Below are positions 11,078-22,499 of a stretch of DNA of 64,000 bases, piece by piece. The position numbers and the translations under genes were made by a program. The stretch is from contig NC_074715.1 of NCBI RefSeq assembly GCF_947242115.1, positions 52,020,080 to 52,084,079 on the forward strand. Direction: 5' to 3'. Each line of letters begins with the position of its first letter. Positions within the stretch are counted from its first letter, which is position 1. The stretch comes from Biomphalaria glabrata (taxonomy: Eukaryota > Mollusca > Gastropoda > Planorbidae). The notes under the pieces were generated by a model. That model worked only from the letters and a program-made list of their open reading frames with translations, was not told the origin of the DNA and made no database searches.

Positions 11078-11339
11078 ACTGCACTCCTCAATCTTGTTCA
11101 ACGAAAACTTTCAGTTCTATCAAATCGAAAGACAGCTGGCAAGGATTTTTTCTCCAAGAAAAAAACACACACTTTTATCCTATTCTAGGCCTTTACTCAA
11201 TAAAATGACAATTATGTGTAAAGGAAAACAAATCGTTACGACTAACGTATTATAGAATATTGAATTGCAAGCCTATAATAAAGCGCACATGGTTGGACAT
11301 AGATGAGCCTATTCTAGTTCATAGCAATAATAGCTTCTT

Positions 11340-11765
11340 ATCATATAATACAGACGTTACTTCAAAAAAGAAGATGATTACGTCCTACGCGTCATGCATT
11401 TAGTCATGCATATTAACCCAAGACTTAAATTCTGCCAAGTCACTGGTTTTCCTGGCTAGCTCAGGCAACCCATTCCATGCTCTAATAGCACTAGGGAAGA
11501 AGGAGTATTAGTACAAATTTGTCCTAGCATATGGGACGAGGAATGTGCCTTTATCTTTGTGTCTTTCAGAGTATTTGATTAAATTTTGTTTTTGTATTTG
11601 AAGATTATGGTTCAGTGTTTTATGTATAATTGCTACTTTACTTTTGAGTCTTCTGTCTTGAAGGCTTTCTAAATTTAGTGATTTTACTAAAGGTGTTACT
11701 CTAGTCAAATGAGAATATCCATCTGTTATGAATCTCACTGCTCTATTTTGCTTATACTTATTAAC
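11340..11765 (-). mobile_element. LINE family A 3' end (CR1/Jockey-type), antisense
   Basis: On the minus strand the frame reads [56 protein letters not shown], then [14 protein letters not shown]-like sequence and a short 3' UTR ending near ACGTCTGTATTATATGATAAG. This is the C-terminus of a CR1/Jockey-type reverse transcriptase. The copy is 5'-truncated. Family A is the most frequent LINE in the window, with about a dozen fragments. Confidence 0.8.
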
Positions 11766-11929
11766 TTTATTTCAGTGGAAGCCCTACATGTTGAGTTGCT
11801 TAATTGTAGAAGTTAATTGATTAGAAGGCGTAAAAAAAAAAAAAAAACTGGCTAAAATTTGGTTACTCATAATTAGGAGGGGTTCACGTACATGGTCAGC
11901 CATCATTCCTGATAAGCCTAGTCTACTAC

Positions 11930-12125
11930 AATAATAATAATAGTCTGTATTATCCATAAGGAAATTTGTCTTACGATTTGCGCATTACACCAAACAAAAC
12001 ATAACTATAGAAAACCAAAATATACATTCACACGGAGTGCAAAAAAAAATGGCTAGAATTTGGCTGCTCAGAATCCAGGAGGGGTGCAAGTGGTGCACCC
12101 CCCCCCTCTTCGGGCGCCCATGAAT
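11930..12125. mobile_element. LINE family B tail fragment and a GC-rich transposon end
   Basis: The stretch TATCCATAAGGAAATTTGTC resembles the family B tail at 5660 and 15880. It is followed by AGGAGGGGTGCAAGTGGTGC, a C tract, and TTCGGGCGCCCATG, a recurrent terminal motif whose mate-like form (CATGGGCACCCGCAGG) is at about 8091. No coding capacity. Confidence 0.4.
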
Positions 12126-12714
12126 AATACTTAATTGAAGTGGTGTTATAAGCTTAATTAGTATTTTTTAGAATCCTTTATATTTGGCTGCGGCTCTGGC
12201 TTAGCGAAGGGCCCGAAATACCCAAATCTAGCGAGAAATACTCTGTGTTGTAAGTACTGATATCAACACAGCATTGTGCCAGTTAGTAAGGGGGAAAATG
12301 CATTTTAATGCTTTTTTTTTTTTTTTTTTTTTGACAAAACACTATCAATAACGTTATATCAGTTGAAAATCCAGCTTAAAATATTAAAGCTTAAAAAAAC
12401 TTCATCTATTATAAAAGATAAATTATTGAGACCGTGTCACCCTTGTAGAAAAGAAATTTAATCGAGATAAGAAAACGTTCGTTTTTTGTTTACTTTTATT
12501 ATAATGTACCTGCCATTTGTCACACTGTTAAGGCAAGGAAGCAACATCATAGATCTCTGTCATAACAAAGCCAGATCATAATCTTAAACTTAAATCTAGC
12601 TTAGGACGGTTTATCAAGCGTTCAGGATTTGTAAACAAAACAAAAAATGAATACGTTTGGAAAATGTGGTAAACACACTTATTATTGTACATTTAAAAAC
12701 ATTAAAAGTCTAGT
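12126..12714. other. AT-rich stretch, no gene recognised
   Basis: It contains a T tract of about 22 bases at 12310-12332. Nothing else in it could be assigned. Confidence 0.4.
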
Positions 12715-14110
12715 CTAGTAATCTAGAGATCTAGATCTAGAACTAAATCTAGAATAGAAGTAAGAAGTAGATCTAGATCTAGACATCTAGAATTAAAAAT
12801 TAAAATTAAGAATAGAATTAATAGATTTCCTATAATAGATCAGCTAGTGCTAGTCAGTCCTAGTCGTCCTAGAATCTGTACACTTAACACTACAATGTGA
12901 CTACATGAGTACATCATTATCATACAATCACTGTAACAATACTAACAATGATACATGACACATGTAACATTTTTATTAATAGTTTATTATATGATTAGAT
13001 CTAATATTTATTAGATATTAGACGTATTATATATATTAATTATTAGTTTAAGACAGTTTAAATTAAGTCTATTTGAGTTTATACTTTAATTTAAACTTTA
13101 AACAGATCATCATAGATGACATAGATAGATCTAAATCTACATACATGTCTGCTAAAGTACTACTAGTACTAGACTAGATCTAGTAGTTAGTAGTACTAGA
13201 TCTAGTAGTACTACTAGTGACGGACTAGAGTATAGATCTAATTTAATTATTTATTCTAATTATAAGTCAAGATGTAGTAATAGTATAATTAAGTATAATA
13301 ATATTATTATATTATAATCTAGTGACTAGATGACTAAATTATAATATAATTAAATTATTAATTAAGTATAATATTATTATTATAATACTTAAGTTAAGTC
13401 TTAATTGTCTTAATTATACTATTACTACGACTCTACCTCTTGACTTATTTACTTAAATTATATTTATTTATAGTCTATAACTTTATAATGTCTAGATTCT
13501 ATATTTTATACTAATTATTATTCTAGATTCTAGATAGTTTAGTTAGATAATCATAAATTAGAGTCTAGATTTATATCTAGCTAGATTCTGCTAGCTATAT
13601 AAGGCTAGATCTATACTCTTGTCTTTTTCTCTACTGTCACAGATAAAGGTAGATCTATAGATGACTGATCATCTGGGCAGAATATGGCAAGATCTAGACT
13701 CTATGACTATTGTCATTGTGTTCCTCGTGGATCATAGTCACAGTGCTTAGCCTTAGATAGATCTATGAAATCTATGTTACTGAATGTTAGATGAGTTATC
13801 ATGAGTTTTAGTTTATAGATCTAGAATCTAAGTATAGATGCCTCATTCAAAATATGCCACTCTTTTGACCACTACTCTAGCTAGTCTTTTGATAGATTTT
13901 GAGATTTATTCTATATAGATCTAGACTCTAGAGATCTAGTTTTAATTCATTGATTCTCAGTACTCAGTCTTTCATGTAATCTCAGATTCCTATCTAAATT
14001 GACTCGTCTATAGTAGTAGATATAGATGAGATCTCTAGATCTAAATTTAATCTAGATTCTAGATCAAGTGACAAGTTATCAATGTCTGACAATGACCAAT
14101 CTAGATTCTA
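12715..14110. repeat. Large TCTAGA/AGATCT-rich, TA-rich domain
   Basis: About 1.4 kb is made largely of overlapping ctagatct, tctagatt, agtagtact and ttaattata words on both strands, with no fixed repeat period and no reading frame of note. It is the longest such domain in the window. The dispersed, non-tandem arrangement suggests genome-wide word bias, not a classical satellite. Confidence 0.7.
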
Positions 14111-14639
14111 GGACCAACGTAGATTCTAGTATACTGCATCGAGCTGTCAATATTGAATATATATCTTGGTCTTGTATTTTCTTTTTAATCTTCATCTCTT
14201 CACTCTTGTGCCCTGGAGCTGGGGGATTCTGTTCTAGATCCTTAGGGTCTGTCTAGATTCGTTGTTCGCATTTTTTCTTAAAGATCTGCACCTCTTTCTA
14301 TTTACTATATATTTCTGTCTGCCTATTTCTCAGAGTTTAGTGTTTGATACTTTATCACCTCCCCAGAGTTCAGTGTTTTCTAGTTTGTCGCTGTCTATTC
14401 ACGATATATGATCATGACATACATTGTTAATGAAGGTCTGTTGTTCTCAATGTTTTAGACACATTGTATTAGAACTGCCTTGACGCTATAATTATTTTAG
14501 TCTTTTTAGAAACGTGGGTGAAGATTTTTAAGGTCTAGTCTAGTCTAGAAGAGTCTATACTGCGCTAGACTTAGATCTGAGTCTAGATCCAATACTTATA
14601 TACTGTCTTCTTTTTTTTTAAAAAAAACTTCACTGTAGA

Positions 14640-14765
14640 TATACTTAAATCTTATCATATAAAATACAGACGTTACTTCAGAAAAGATGATTACGTCCTA
14701 TGTGTGTTTGTAGGTCAAACTAGTTATGCATGTATTCAATGACTTAAACTCTGTCAAGACTTGAG
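14640..14765 (-). mobile_element. LINE family A tail fragment, antisense
   Basis: The plus strand reads CTTATCATATAAAATACAGA, CGTTACTTCAGAAAAGATGA and TTACGTCCTATG, the reverse complement of the family A 3' UTR. Only the last 120 bp or so remain. Confidence 0.65.
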
Positions 14766-15699
14766 AATAAGAGACTGTCTAGATCTAATATTGATACTTA
14801 TACTGTTTACTAAATTTATGTTTTTTTTCATTATTAAATATTATGATTCATGAATCAGAATGTCAATCTGGTTTTCATTGGTTTTCTTGGATTCATCTAG
14901 ATTGTAGTAGTTCTGTAATTTCAAATGGACTTTTTATCTTGTTCTACACTAAAGAAAAATAAGCTAAATGTAAGTGCCGAGGGAGACCTAGTCTCACCCC
15001 TAGTTTAAGTTAAACAGCTGCTTCTTTTTTTAAAGCTATAATAAAAAGTTCACTTTAATTACACATTTGCTTTCTAAATAAGAGAATGGATTAAATTATG
15101 TTGTGGATATTAAAGATAGGGGTGAGTGCAGAGGACAGAAGAGTATTTGAGATAGCACAAAAAAAATCACAATATAAAATGTACAAATGTATAGTATGCT
15201 AATTCTAATATAATTGTATCATGTGATCTCAGTAATGTAACACAAGTCAGAAATAACCTAAAGTAGACTTTATTGTAGCTAAAACAAAGCAATATTATAT
15301 TTTAAATGAATTCTTGCATTATACACACATTTTAATAGTATTAATGAATTCAGCACATTCACCTCACCTAACATTTAATATACTCATATCGACAACAGCT
15401 TGGGGTTAGGGTGTGGAGACCAAAGGCTCAGGAGAGATCTGAATGGAAGGATGTGTTGAAGCAGGCCAGAGCCCTCCATGGGCTGTTGCACCACTGGGAT
15501 GGGCGGGTGGAACATTTAATATACGCATTGCATAAACAGAGGATAATACTTGTCTCTATAGTTTGGTGTAGTTCTTATATTTAAGTTAGATGCTTCATTG
15601 TCTTGTCTTGTTGGTACTCTCTTGTTGTGATGTAACTCCAAATAGTTAGTCCAACTAAACCAGGGAAGGTGTATTAAGGTTCAAAACAAAATCTCATTT
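14766..15699. other. No recognised gene
   Basis: AT-rich sequence with short frames only. A GC-richer patch at 15400-15510 (GGATGTGTTGAAGCAGGCC, GCCCTCCATGGGCTG) may be a LINE coding remnant, but it is too short to assign. Confidence 0.4.
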
Positions 15700-15910
15700 G
15701 TACCTTACTCGGTCAGACTTTATCAACACCACCCTTTGATCAAGAAACATGAAAAGGACCAAGATGACTGTGTGTAGTGGCTGAATGAACTCTTTATGTT
15801 GTGTCTGTTTTATTTATGTGAATGTTTCTATTGTGTTGTTTTTATGTGAGAATAGAGTCCTTGTAATCACAGCAAATTTCCCTAAGGACCAATAAAGCAG
15901 TCTTAGTTTT
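15700..15910 (+). mobile_element. LINE family B 3' end, sense copy
   Basis: Sense-strand counterpart of 5640-5830: TCGGTCAGACTTTATCAACA, GTGTAGTGGCTGAATGAACT, then TCCTTGTAATCACAGCAAAT and GGACCAATAAAGC at the 3' end. It is 5'-truncated to the last codons and the 3' UTR. Confidence 0.6.
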
Positions 15911-16136
15911 AGGCTGAAATCTCAGTGAATACTGGGATTTTTAATTTTTGCACCCGAGTCCACCCAACTCTAATGAGTATATGACATTAGTTGGTGAATA
16001 TAAAGCAGTTGGTTGTTAAGCTGGCCACATGACACCCTCATTATCCATTGACCATGGAAACAGATGACCTTTACTTCATCTGCCCAATAGATCACAAGGT
16101 CTGAAGGGGAGGTAGTTTACTTTACTTTTTTTTTCC
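15911..16136 (+). mobile_element. SINE family S1, head-truncated copy
   Basis: The S1 body is recognised by ACTGGGATTTTTAATTT, GTCCACCCAACTCTAATG, GACATTAGTTGG, GGCCACATGACACCC, AGATGACCTTTACTTCATCT and AAGGTCTGAAGGGG. The tRNA-like head with the A box is missing. Confidence 0.7.
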
Positions 16137-16726
16137 CCTGAATGAAGAATGATCTTTTCATTTTGGTTATAAGGGAGGTGGGCAAATGTCTACAAGAGAA
16201 TGTCTCTTCTTCTCTGTTAGGTTAGTTTTGATTCATCTGAAACTACTAAAGGTAGATAGATTTTTAGTTTACCTTTAAAAATATTTCTACTTAAACTTAT
16301 CTGTTATCAATGTAATTTGTAATTTACAGATGAACCACTCCTCACTGCTAATGTTACTGTAACAATTGAGTTTCTCAACACGCCCCATCACATTCCCTCC
16401 TCACAGCTACCTGATCCTAATGGATGAGCAGCTATGATAAAATGATGTAAAATGATAGTTAATTATATCCTGGGGTAGTTTAAATTAAGGCTGGAAAAGA
16501 TTTTTAATGAGATGAAAATGTGTAGTTGCTAATAATTAAATTAAACTTGCAAGATAATCAATTTTTTCATGTTCTTTCCAAACAGAGTTGGAAAATGAAA
16601 TGGCCTGGTAATATTAATTTGCTGTTTGCGATTAATTAAAAAATTATGAGTTTCTTAAAAGCCATAAAATAGGAAAGTCATCTTTTTAAAACATTTTATT
16701 CAATTTGTAAAAAAAAAAAAAACTAG

Positions 16727-17075
16727 AATCCAGCTCTAATGGGTACCTGATATTAGTTGGGGAAATGTAAAGTGGTTGGATATTGTGCTAGCCACATAAC
16801 ACCCTTGTTAATCATGGGCCACCGAATCAGATGACCTTTCCATCATCTGCCATATAGATAGATCTATGGCTGCCTGGTCGTGCGGTTTGCGCGCTGGACT
16901 GTCGTTCAGATTTATTGATGGTCCAGGCTTCAAACACTGCCCACACCCATCCCCCGTCGTCCTGCGGGAGGTTTGGACTAGGAAGTAATTATCTTCAGCT
17001 CTGAAGGAACATCCGAAACATGTAAAACATTTTACACACATTTTACAGATCGCTAGGTCTGAAAGGGGAAAATCC
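16727..17075 (+). mobile_element. SINE family S1, interrupted by SINE S2
   Basis: The S1 body runs from ATCCAGCTCTAATGGGTACC to GACCTTTCCATCATCTGCC, stops at about 16858, and resumes at about 17046 with AGATCGCTAGGTCTGAAAGG, exactly the next S1 segment. The intervening 180 bp are a copy of S2, so S1 was in place first. Confidence 0.75.
16864..17045 (+). mobile_element. SINE family S2 nested in S1
   Basis: It begins GGCTGCCTGGTCGTGCGG and ends CATCCGAAACATGTAAAAC plus AT-rich sequence. The bases AGAT at both borders may be the remains of a short duplication. Confidence 0.75.
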
Positions 17076-17129
17076 TAATACTTCAGTTAATAAATCCTAA
17101 AATTACTAAAATAAGAATCTTTAACTCAA

Positions 17130-17510
17130 TGTTAAGGCGGTCCTAAGGTATGGTTCCGAAACATGGTGAACACCGGAAGCTACAGCAAAAAAATGTTCAG
17201 ACCTTCATCAACAGATATCTGAGAAATATCTTGAAAATACAAAACACCAAACTGTCGGAGATGGGTGGACAGAGAAATAATAATAGAGTTGCAGATCTTA
17301 GAGAGAAATTGGAGAGAGATTGGTCACTACCTTAGAAAAGATACCAACAGCAGAGCTAGACAGGCCCAGGGCACAAGACGCAGAGGAAGACCGAAAAGAA
17401 CATGGTGACAAAGTGTAAAGACAGAGAGCTGAGATGACAGGAAAGAGTCTAGAACAAAAGTTATACGAATTAAAGTTAAGACAGCTGAGACAGTTAACAA
17501 AGACTGCACA
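17130..17510 (+). mobile_element. LINE C-terminal remnant, family C
   Basis: Translation in shifting frames gives LRYGSETW-like sequence, FINRYLRNILKI, then RARQAxGxRRRGRPKRTW, the standard C-terminus of a non-LTR retrotransposon polyprotein. Several frame breaks show it is inactive. Confidence 0.6.
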
Positions 17511-18009
17511 CTTTCCTTTAATTATTATTCCCGGACAAACTTTTGGCATCTAGATACATCCAGTGGGTACATTATGATTATAATGATCTTGAGAGAAGTC
17601 TCTCTTTATGGGTACAGTCATCACAGGCAAATTAACAAGCACATAACAAGCAAATTGTTTTCTGTCTTAACATTATGTGAAGGCTCTATGCAGATTTTTT
17701 TTCTTTTTTGTAGTAATCAAATTAGGTCACCATGCAGAGTGCCAAATCATTTATGTGACTTTTGCAAAACAATACCATCATTTTGTAGATTTACATTTAG
17801 AAAAAGTTGAAATTAAACTTCTAATCGTTCACAAATACATTTTTTGTTGTCTTATGCTTTTCAGTTTATTCTGGTTAAAGTCTTGAGGAGCAGTTCAGGC
17901 TAACTTCTTGTTCTAGGGATTCTTACAAGTTGAGGTAAGTTGCTTTTATTCTCTTTACTATTTATATGGCAGAAAACGTGTGATCATGTGACTTATAAAC
18001 TGAACTTTG

Positions 18010-18180
18010 ACTTACAGCATGCTCAGTGGGGGAGGGGGGCATGGTATCTGGAAGGTTTCCGTGTTGCCTTTGGGCGCTAGGCAAACACAACTCTGCTTGA
18101 GTCGGCATTCGAACTTGAGCCCCCTTGCTAGATGACCAAGCTGTAGCCAAGCAGTTTCGCCTCAGCCACACATCCAACAG
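18010..18180 (-). mobile_element. tRNA-derived SINE, family S3, antisense
   Basis: The reverse complement carries a B-box-like GGTTCGAAT variant (GGGCTCAAGTTCGAATGCC). On the plus strand the body reads GCATGGTATCTGGAAGG, CGTGTTGCCTTTGGGCGC and CAACTCTGCTTGAGTCGG. It shares this layout with 49720-49872. Confidence 0.55.
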
Positions 18181-18185
18181 CTTTT

Positions 18186-18428
18186 AAGTATTATTGAAAC
18201 AGTGGTATTACAATTATTATTGAAATAATGGTATTACAATTATTGTTGAAACAGTGGTATTACAATTATTGTTGAAACAGTGGTATTGCAATTATTGTTG
18301 AAACAGTGGTATTACAATAATTGTTGAAACAGTGATATTGCAATTATTGTTGAAACAGTGGTATTACAATTATTGTTGAAACAGTGGTATTACAATTATT
18401 GTTGAAACAGTGGTATTTCAATTATGCA
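18186..18428. repeat. 26-bp minisatellite, about 9 units
   Basis: The unit is ATTGTTGAAACAGTGGTATT plus ACAATT, repeated head to tail about nine times. The first units differ (TATTGAAATAATGG), and single substitutions mark later ones. It sits between an S3 and an S1 SINE. Confidence 0.9.
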
Positions 18429-18432
18429 TCTC

Positions 18433-18705
18433 TAGAAGCGGTGGTTGCTGAGTGTTAAACCGGTTGTGGAGTGTTAAACCCCTTGGCTTCTGAACCTGCA
18501 GTCCTGGGCTCAAGTCTCTGTGAAAACTGGGATTTTGAATTTCAGAATCTTTAGGGCGCCCCTGAGTTCACCCAGCTCTAATGGGTGCCTGACATTAGTT
18601 GGGCAAAAGTAAAGGCGGTTGGTTGTTGTGCTGGTCACATGACACCCTCGTTAACCATTGGCCACACATTGATGTTTACATCATCTGCTTTATAGAATGC
18701 AAGTT
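18433..18705 (+). mobile_element. SINE family S1 copy with rearranged head
   Basis: The body is complete (ACTGGGATTTTGAATTTC, GGCGCCCCTGAGTTCACC, GACATTAGTTGGG, GGTCACATGACACCCTCG). The head shows a local duplication of GAGTGTTAAACC, and the end lacks the usual GACC-AAGGTCTGAAAGG segment. Confidence 0.7.
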
Positions 18706-19138
18706 ATGAAACTGGGCATTTTATGCATCTATAATTCTTGTATGATGGTTTGACAGAGAAAAAAAATATGTTGCTCGTACCGTATATTGTAACAAATAAT
18801 AAGGAAATGAATTATTTTTATAGTTATAATTAATTTTTAAAATCATTTCCGACTTAAGGTTCAAATTAAAAAGCAAACAAAAACATTCAGACTTTGTCTC
18901 ATTAAAAAATGCAGATAAAAAAATGGCCAGTCCCTGGATCGAACCCACCACATTTCACTGTCTGGAATTTCACTGTCTGGAACTTCAATCCCTTTAAGTT
19001 CCAACTATCTCCATTCTATCAATAAATGCAAACACCTTCCTTTCCTGTCTTTTTTTTTCTTTCTTACTTTTTTTTTTTAATTCAATATTTATTCGCACCA
19101 CTCTACATTCGCACCATTGCTACGCACTTATACTTTCT

Positions 19139-19250
19139 ACTTCCTGGTCGTGCGGTTCATACCCTGCCCGCTCCATCCCCCGTGGTCCTGCGGAAGGTTT
19201 GACTAAGAAGGAACATCCGTAACTTTCTCCTTCCAGCTTTGAAGAGGGTG
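19139..19250 (+). mobile_element. SINE family S2, internally deleted fragment
   Basis: CTTCCTGGTCGTGCGGTTCA jumps directly to TACCCTGCCCGC, then CATCCCCCGTGGTCCTGCGG and GAAGGAACATCCG. The middle of the head is missing. Confidence 0.6.
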
Positions 19251-20561
19251 TAAGCTAATAGTAGGATCTCTGTAACTATGCTTCAACTAGCAGTACACAA
19301 CCGGCTACTCCCGTTGATGTGTTCCCAGGCTTTATATTGTTTATCATGGCCTAGTTGGCCGTAACGTCCCCTCACCTTTTTTTTTTTAAAACTCCCAGTA
19401 AACGTGTCACATCTTAATGATCCCCCTAACCGATACTTTCAGCTTGTCAAATATTGTAATGTTACAATGTAATGAAAAGGACTGCCCTCTTTCCTTCTCT
19501 CTCTCTTCTCCTTTTCTCTCTCTCTGGAGCCTGTCTTATTTTTTCCAACCTGCGTACCATAATGTTCTCTGAGATAGACTTTTGACTTTATTTGGAACGA
19601 GCCGCTTTGTATCCCCCCCCCCCCCGACAGACTCAAAGACACGCTTTTTGCCCATGAATTCTATTATTACTTTTACTTCTCCGCTCCCCCCCTCCCCTCT
19701 TTCCCTTAACCAAAAGTTTGAATTTCTTACAATCGTTGACATTTCTTCGGCTTGTCAATTCAATATTTGCTGCTTTTCGGCTTAGTAATTGTCGGATTTT
19801 TTGAGTCTAAGACTATTGGAACTCCAGGCCCGTGGAAGCTTGCCTTCATCTGCCTGTCTGAAACAAATTTCTGTCTGGGAAAGATCCAAGCAGATGTAAA
19901 CTTTTACATCCCTATTACAGATGAATCCTAAGACGGTTGGGTTAGAAGCGAGGCCAAAGGCCGAGTATACCGGGAAACTCCCATATTGTGTGTACATTTA
20001 TAACTACCAAAATGTTGTTTGCGTGTGTAGTTGTTTAAAAATTTACTTGAAGAAAAATTTAAATTTTATTTAAATGTGATGGCCATCTGCTGTCATGGAG
20101 TCATAGCCCAGACCTGACTACAAGCTTTATTGAAGCTGAGCCATTAGTCAGGATCACTACAGGATTGTGCGACATTAACTAGATCTGGACATTTGATATA
20201 CCGGGCCAGACTGCTGTTACTTACCACACAAAGCAAGATATATTTGTTGTTCCAATTCCTAGCCAGCGTCTTCTGCTGGGAACGAGATCTAGCTGGGGCG
20301 AGAAAACAACATTAAAACATTGTTAACAGCTATTGATTTTTATGTCGGCCAAGTTGGAAGATGGGCGGCTGTTTATTTCTACTTGTACTACGCCGTGGTA
20401 TTTAGTTAGACTGTTAAGGGTAACAGCGGTGGCGATATAGATCTAGAAACAAGGGACTCCTGATTAACAGGTGGTGGCGATGTAAAACCTAGGGCTGATT
20501 AATAGACGGTCAGGATGACCCCCCCCCTATTTGAACAAAAAAAAAACTAGGGGTTCTCACG
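19251..20561. other. No recognised gene
   Basis: Contains CT-rich tracts (19490-19530), a C tract at 19613-19625 and a CT-rich stretch near 19685-19710. The short frames here are low-complexity or unsupported. Confidence 0.4.
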
Positions 20562-20822
20562 GAGTAAAGTCCCCCTTACAGACCTGTTGACCAATGGGAA
20601 AGATGACGTAAAGGTCATCTGATTTTTTAACCAATGATTCACCAGAGTGTCACAACTTTACTTTTCCCCAAACCAATGTCAGGTACTCATTACAGCTGGG
20701 TGGACTCTGGGGCGCCATAAAATCGTGAAATTAAAAAATCCCACTTTTCGCCGGGATTCGAACCAGATAGCCCTCGGTTAAGAAGGTAAGCGCTTTACCA
20801 CTTAACCATCACGCCATAGCTC
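20562..20822 (-). mobile_element. SINE family S1, antisense
   Basis: The reverse complement has a tRNA-like head with A-box-like TGGTTAAGTGGTAAAGCGC and B box GGTTCGAATCC, then the S1 body. The plus strand ends AACCATCACGCC. Confidence 0.8.
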
Positions 20823-20897
20823 TCACGAAGCGTAGGACTATAAGGTTCGGGTAGTGTTCCTCAACTTTATATTACTACTCTCCCCTCTCCTCTTCTA

Positions 20898-21176
20898 TAG
20901 TAAGTTCCCCCTTTTTCAGACCTTGCGATCCATGGGGCAGACGATGTAAAGGTCATCTGTTTCCTGTGGACCGTTGGTTAACGAGGTAGTCATGTGTCCA
21001 GCACAACGACCAACCGCCTTTACTTTTACCCTACTAAAGTCAGGTACCCAATAGAGCTGGGTGGACTCCAAATAGCCCAAAGAGGCCTAAATTAAACGTC
21101 CCAGTCTTTGACAGGATTCGATCCCGGAACACCCGGTTCGAAAGCCAAGCGCTCTACCACTCAGCCACCGCGCCTC
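20898..21176 (-). mobile_element. SINE family S1, antisense, near full length
   Basis: Nearly complete copy. The plus strand shows AAGTTCCCCCTTTTTCAGAC, CCAGCACAACGACCAACCGC, GAGCTGGGTGGACTCC and GGATTCGATCCCGGAACACC, and ends CTCAGCCACCGCGCC. It lies only about 75 bp from another antisense S1 copy. Confidence 0.85.
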
Positions 21177-21359
21177 TTAAACTCTGGTAGCAATTCTCTT
21201 TTATCTGAGCGATTTTGAAACAACGATAACTAAGCCATTACAGCAGAATCTTTGACCCTTGAACTAGGAAAAAAAGGACATTTTGCGCCCCTTTTGTCAA
21301 TGCGTCGAGGCGCTCACAGTCACGTAGAGACTTATTTACTGAACAAACATAGGTCTAAG

Positions 21360-21950
21360 TAATGTATACGTCAATAACATTTGCTTCACGTGAACACAGA
21401 AATAACAAGAAGAACACACAAAAAAAAAAACCTTTAAAAAACCTAAGCTTATTTTTAAGTGTAATTGTATCAATTAGTTTAGATCAGTCGTGTCATTATA
21501 ATTGCAATCCATTGGACATAATACACCTGCGATTAGAAATAGTTTTATCAACTCTTTTTGTTTAGCTTTTCACTTGTCTGGACCCGTTGTTAAAGGGGGA
21601 GGGAAGAAGGGGGTATCTTTGTGAATGTTTACGTGGTCGTTTTTTAAAGGCATTAAAGAAACTGTTCACTCGGGGCTCAAGAGTTTTCAAAGAGTTCGCT
21701 TTTATAACACCCCATTTGTCAAGTACGATTTCTTTCCCTTGTTCAAGATACCAAAAACAAAATAATTAATTATCAATACTTAATTAACTAATTGGTTAAT
21801 TTTTTTTTATTATTGATTCTTGTGTTGCCAGGTAAAAGAAATAATTGTGCCAAATGTCAGCCTGATCCTAGATTGGGTGTGGGTGTAATGACGTGTAGAG
21901 ACTTTGTACCATTCAGACAAAGTGAGTTGATATAAGCTTTGTAAAAAGCG
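21360..21950 (+). repeat. Dispersed repeat R1, copy 2
   Basis: This copy aligns along its length with 22735-23265. Shared words include GTTTAGATCAGTC, CACTTGTCTGGACC, GAATGTTTAC, GGGCTCAAG, CGATTTCTTTCC, AATTGGTTAATTTTT, CAGGTAA and CAGCTTGATCC. Short frames in the two copies are shadows of the shared sequence and do not agree as a protein family. The class of element is unknown. Confidence 0.7.
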
Positions 21951-22499
21951 ACACTATGTCGTAATTACAAACGGTTGGTCGGCTCCAGGCCTATCGTATT
22001 CACCTGCTTAGTCTACCTGTCTTAACTATACGTTTTTTTTTTTTTGGGGGGGGGGGGGGGAGATTAAGCAGAGAAAAGAAAACACCTTTTTGGTTTTCAA
22101 ATTCACATTAAGCAACAAATGACTTCTCAGACCATGCTGTTTTAAAACAGTTACAAACAATCTAAAAAATGTTACTGTTAAAGTATTCTATTTTTAAACT
22201 CCGGAAATGATCATAAGTACCAGCTGTTAGACGGCATGTAGCGATTACGTCATTGACATTCTAGAATCACGTGGCAGTGCACGTGATTTATTCTTTCTCG
22301 GAGATTTCGCCTTCTTCAGCTGGTAAGAGTTCTCTCTCTCTCTCCCTCTCTGTCTTGTCTAGCTCTCGCGCATTCCCCCCCCCCCCTTTTATTGCGTCTC
22401 AATAACGCTCACGTAGACAAGATCACTTTCGGAAACCAGGGAACCTAACATGGTCAAGTTCGCCAAGGGACGTCACTCTTCACTCCAGTTCTGGAGATA

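Noticed and set aside
22260-22330. Promoter and first exon (E-box-like CACGTG words, then CAGCTG|GTAAGAG)
   Set aside because: No downstream exon or reading frame could be linked to it.
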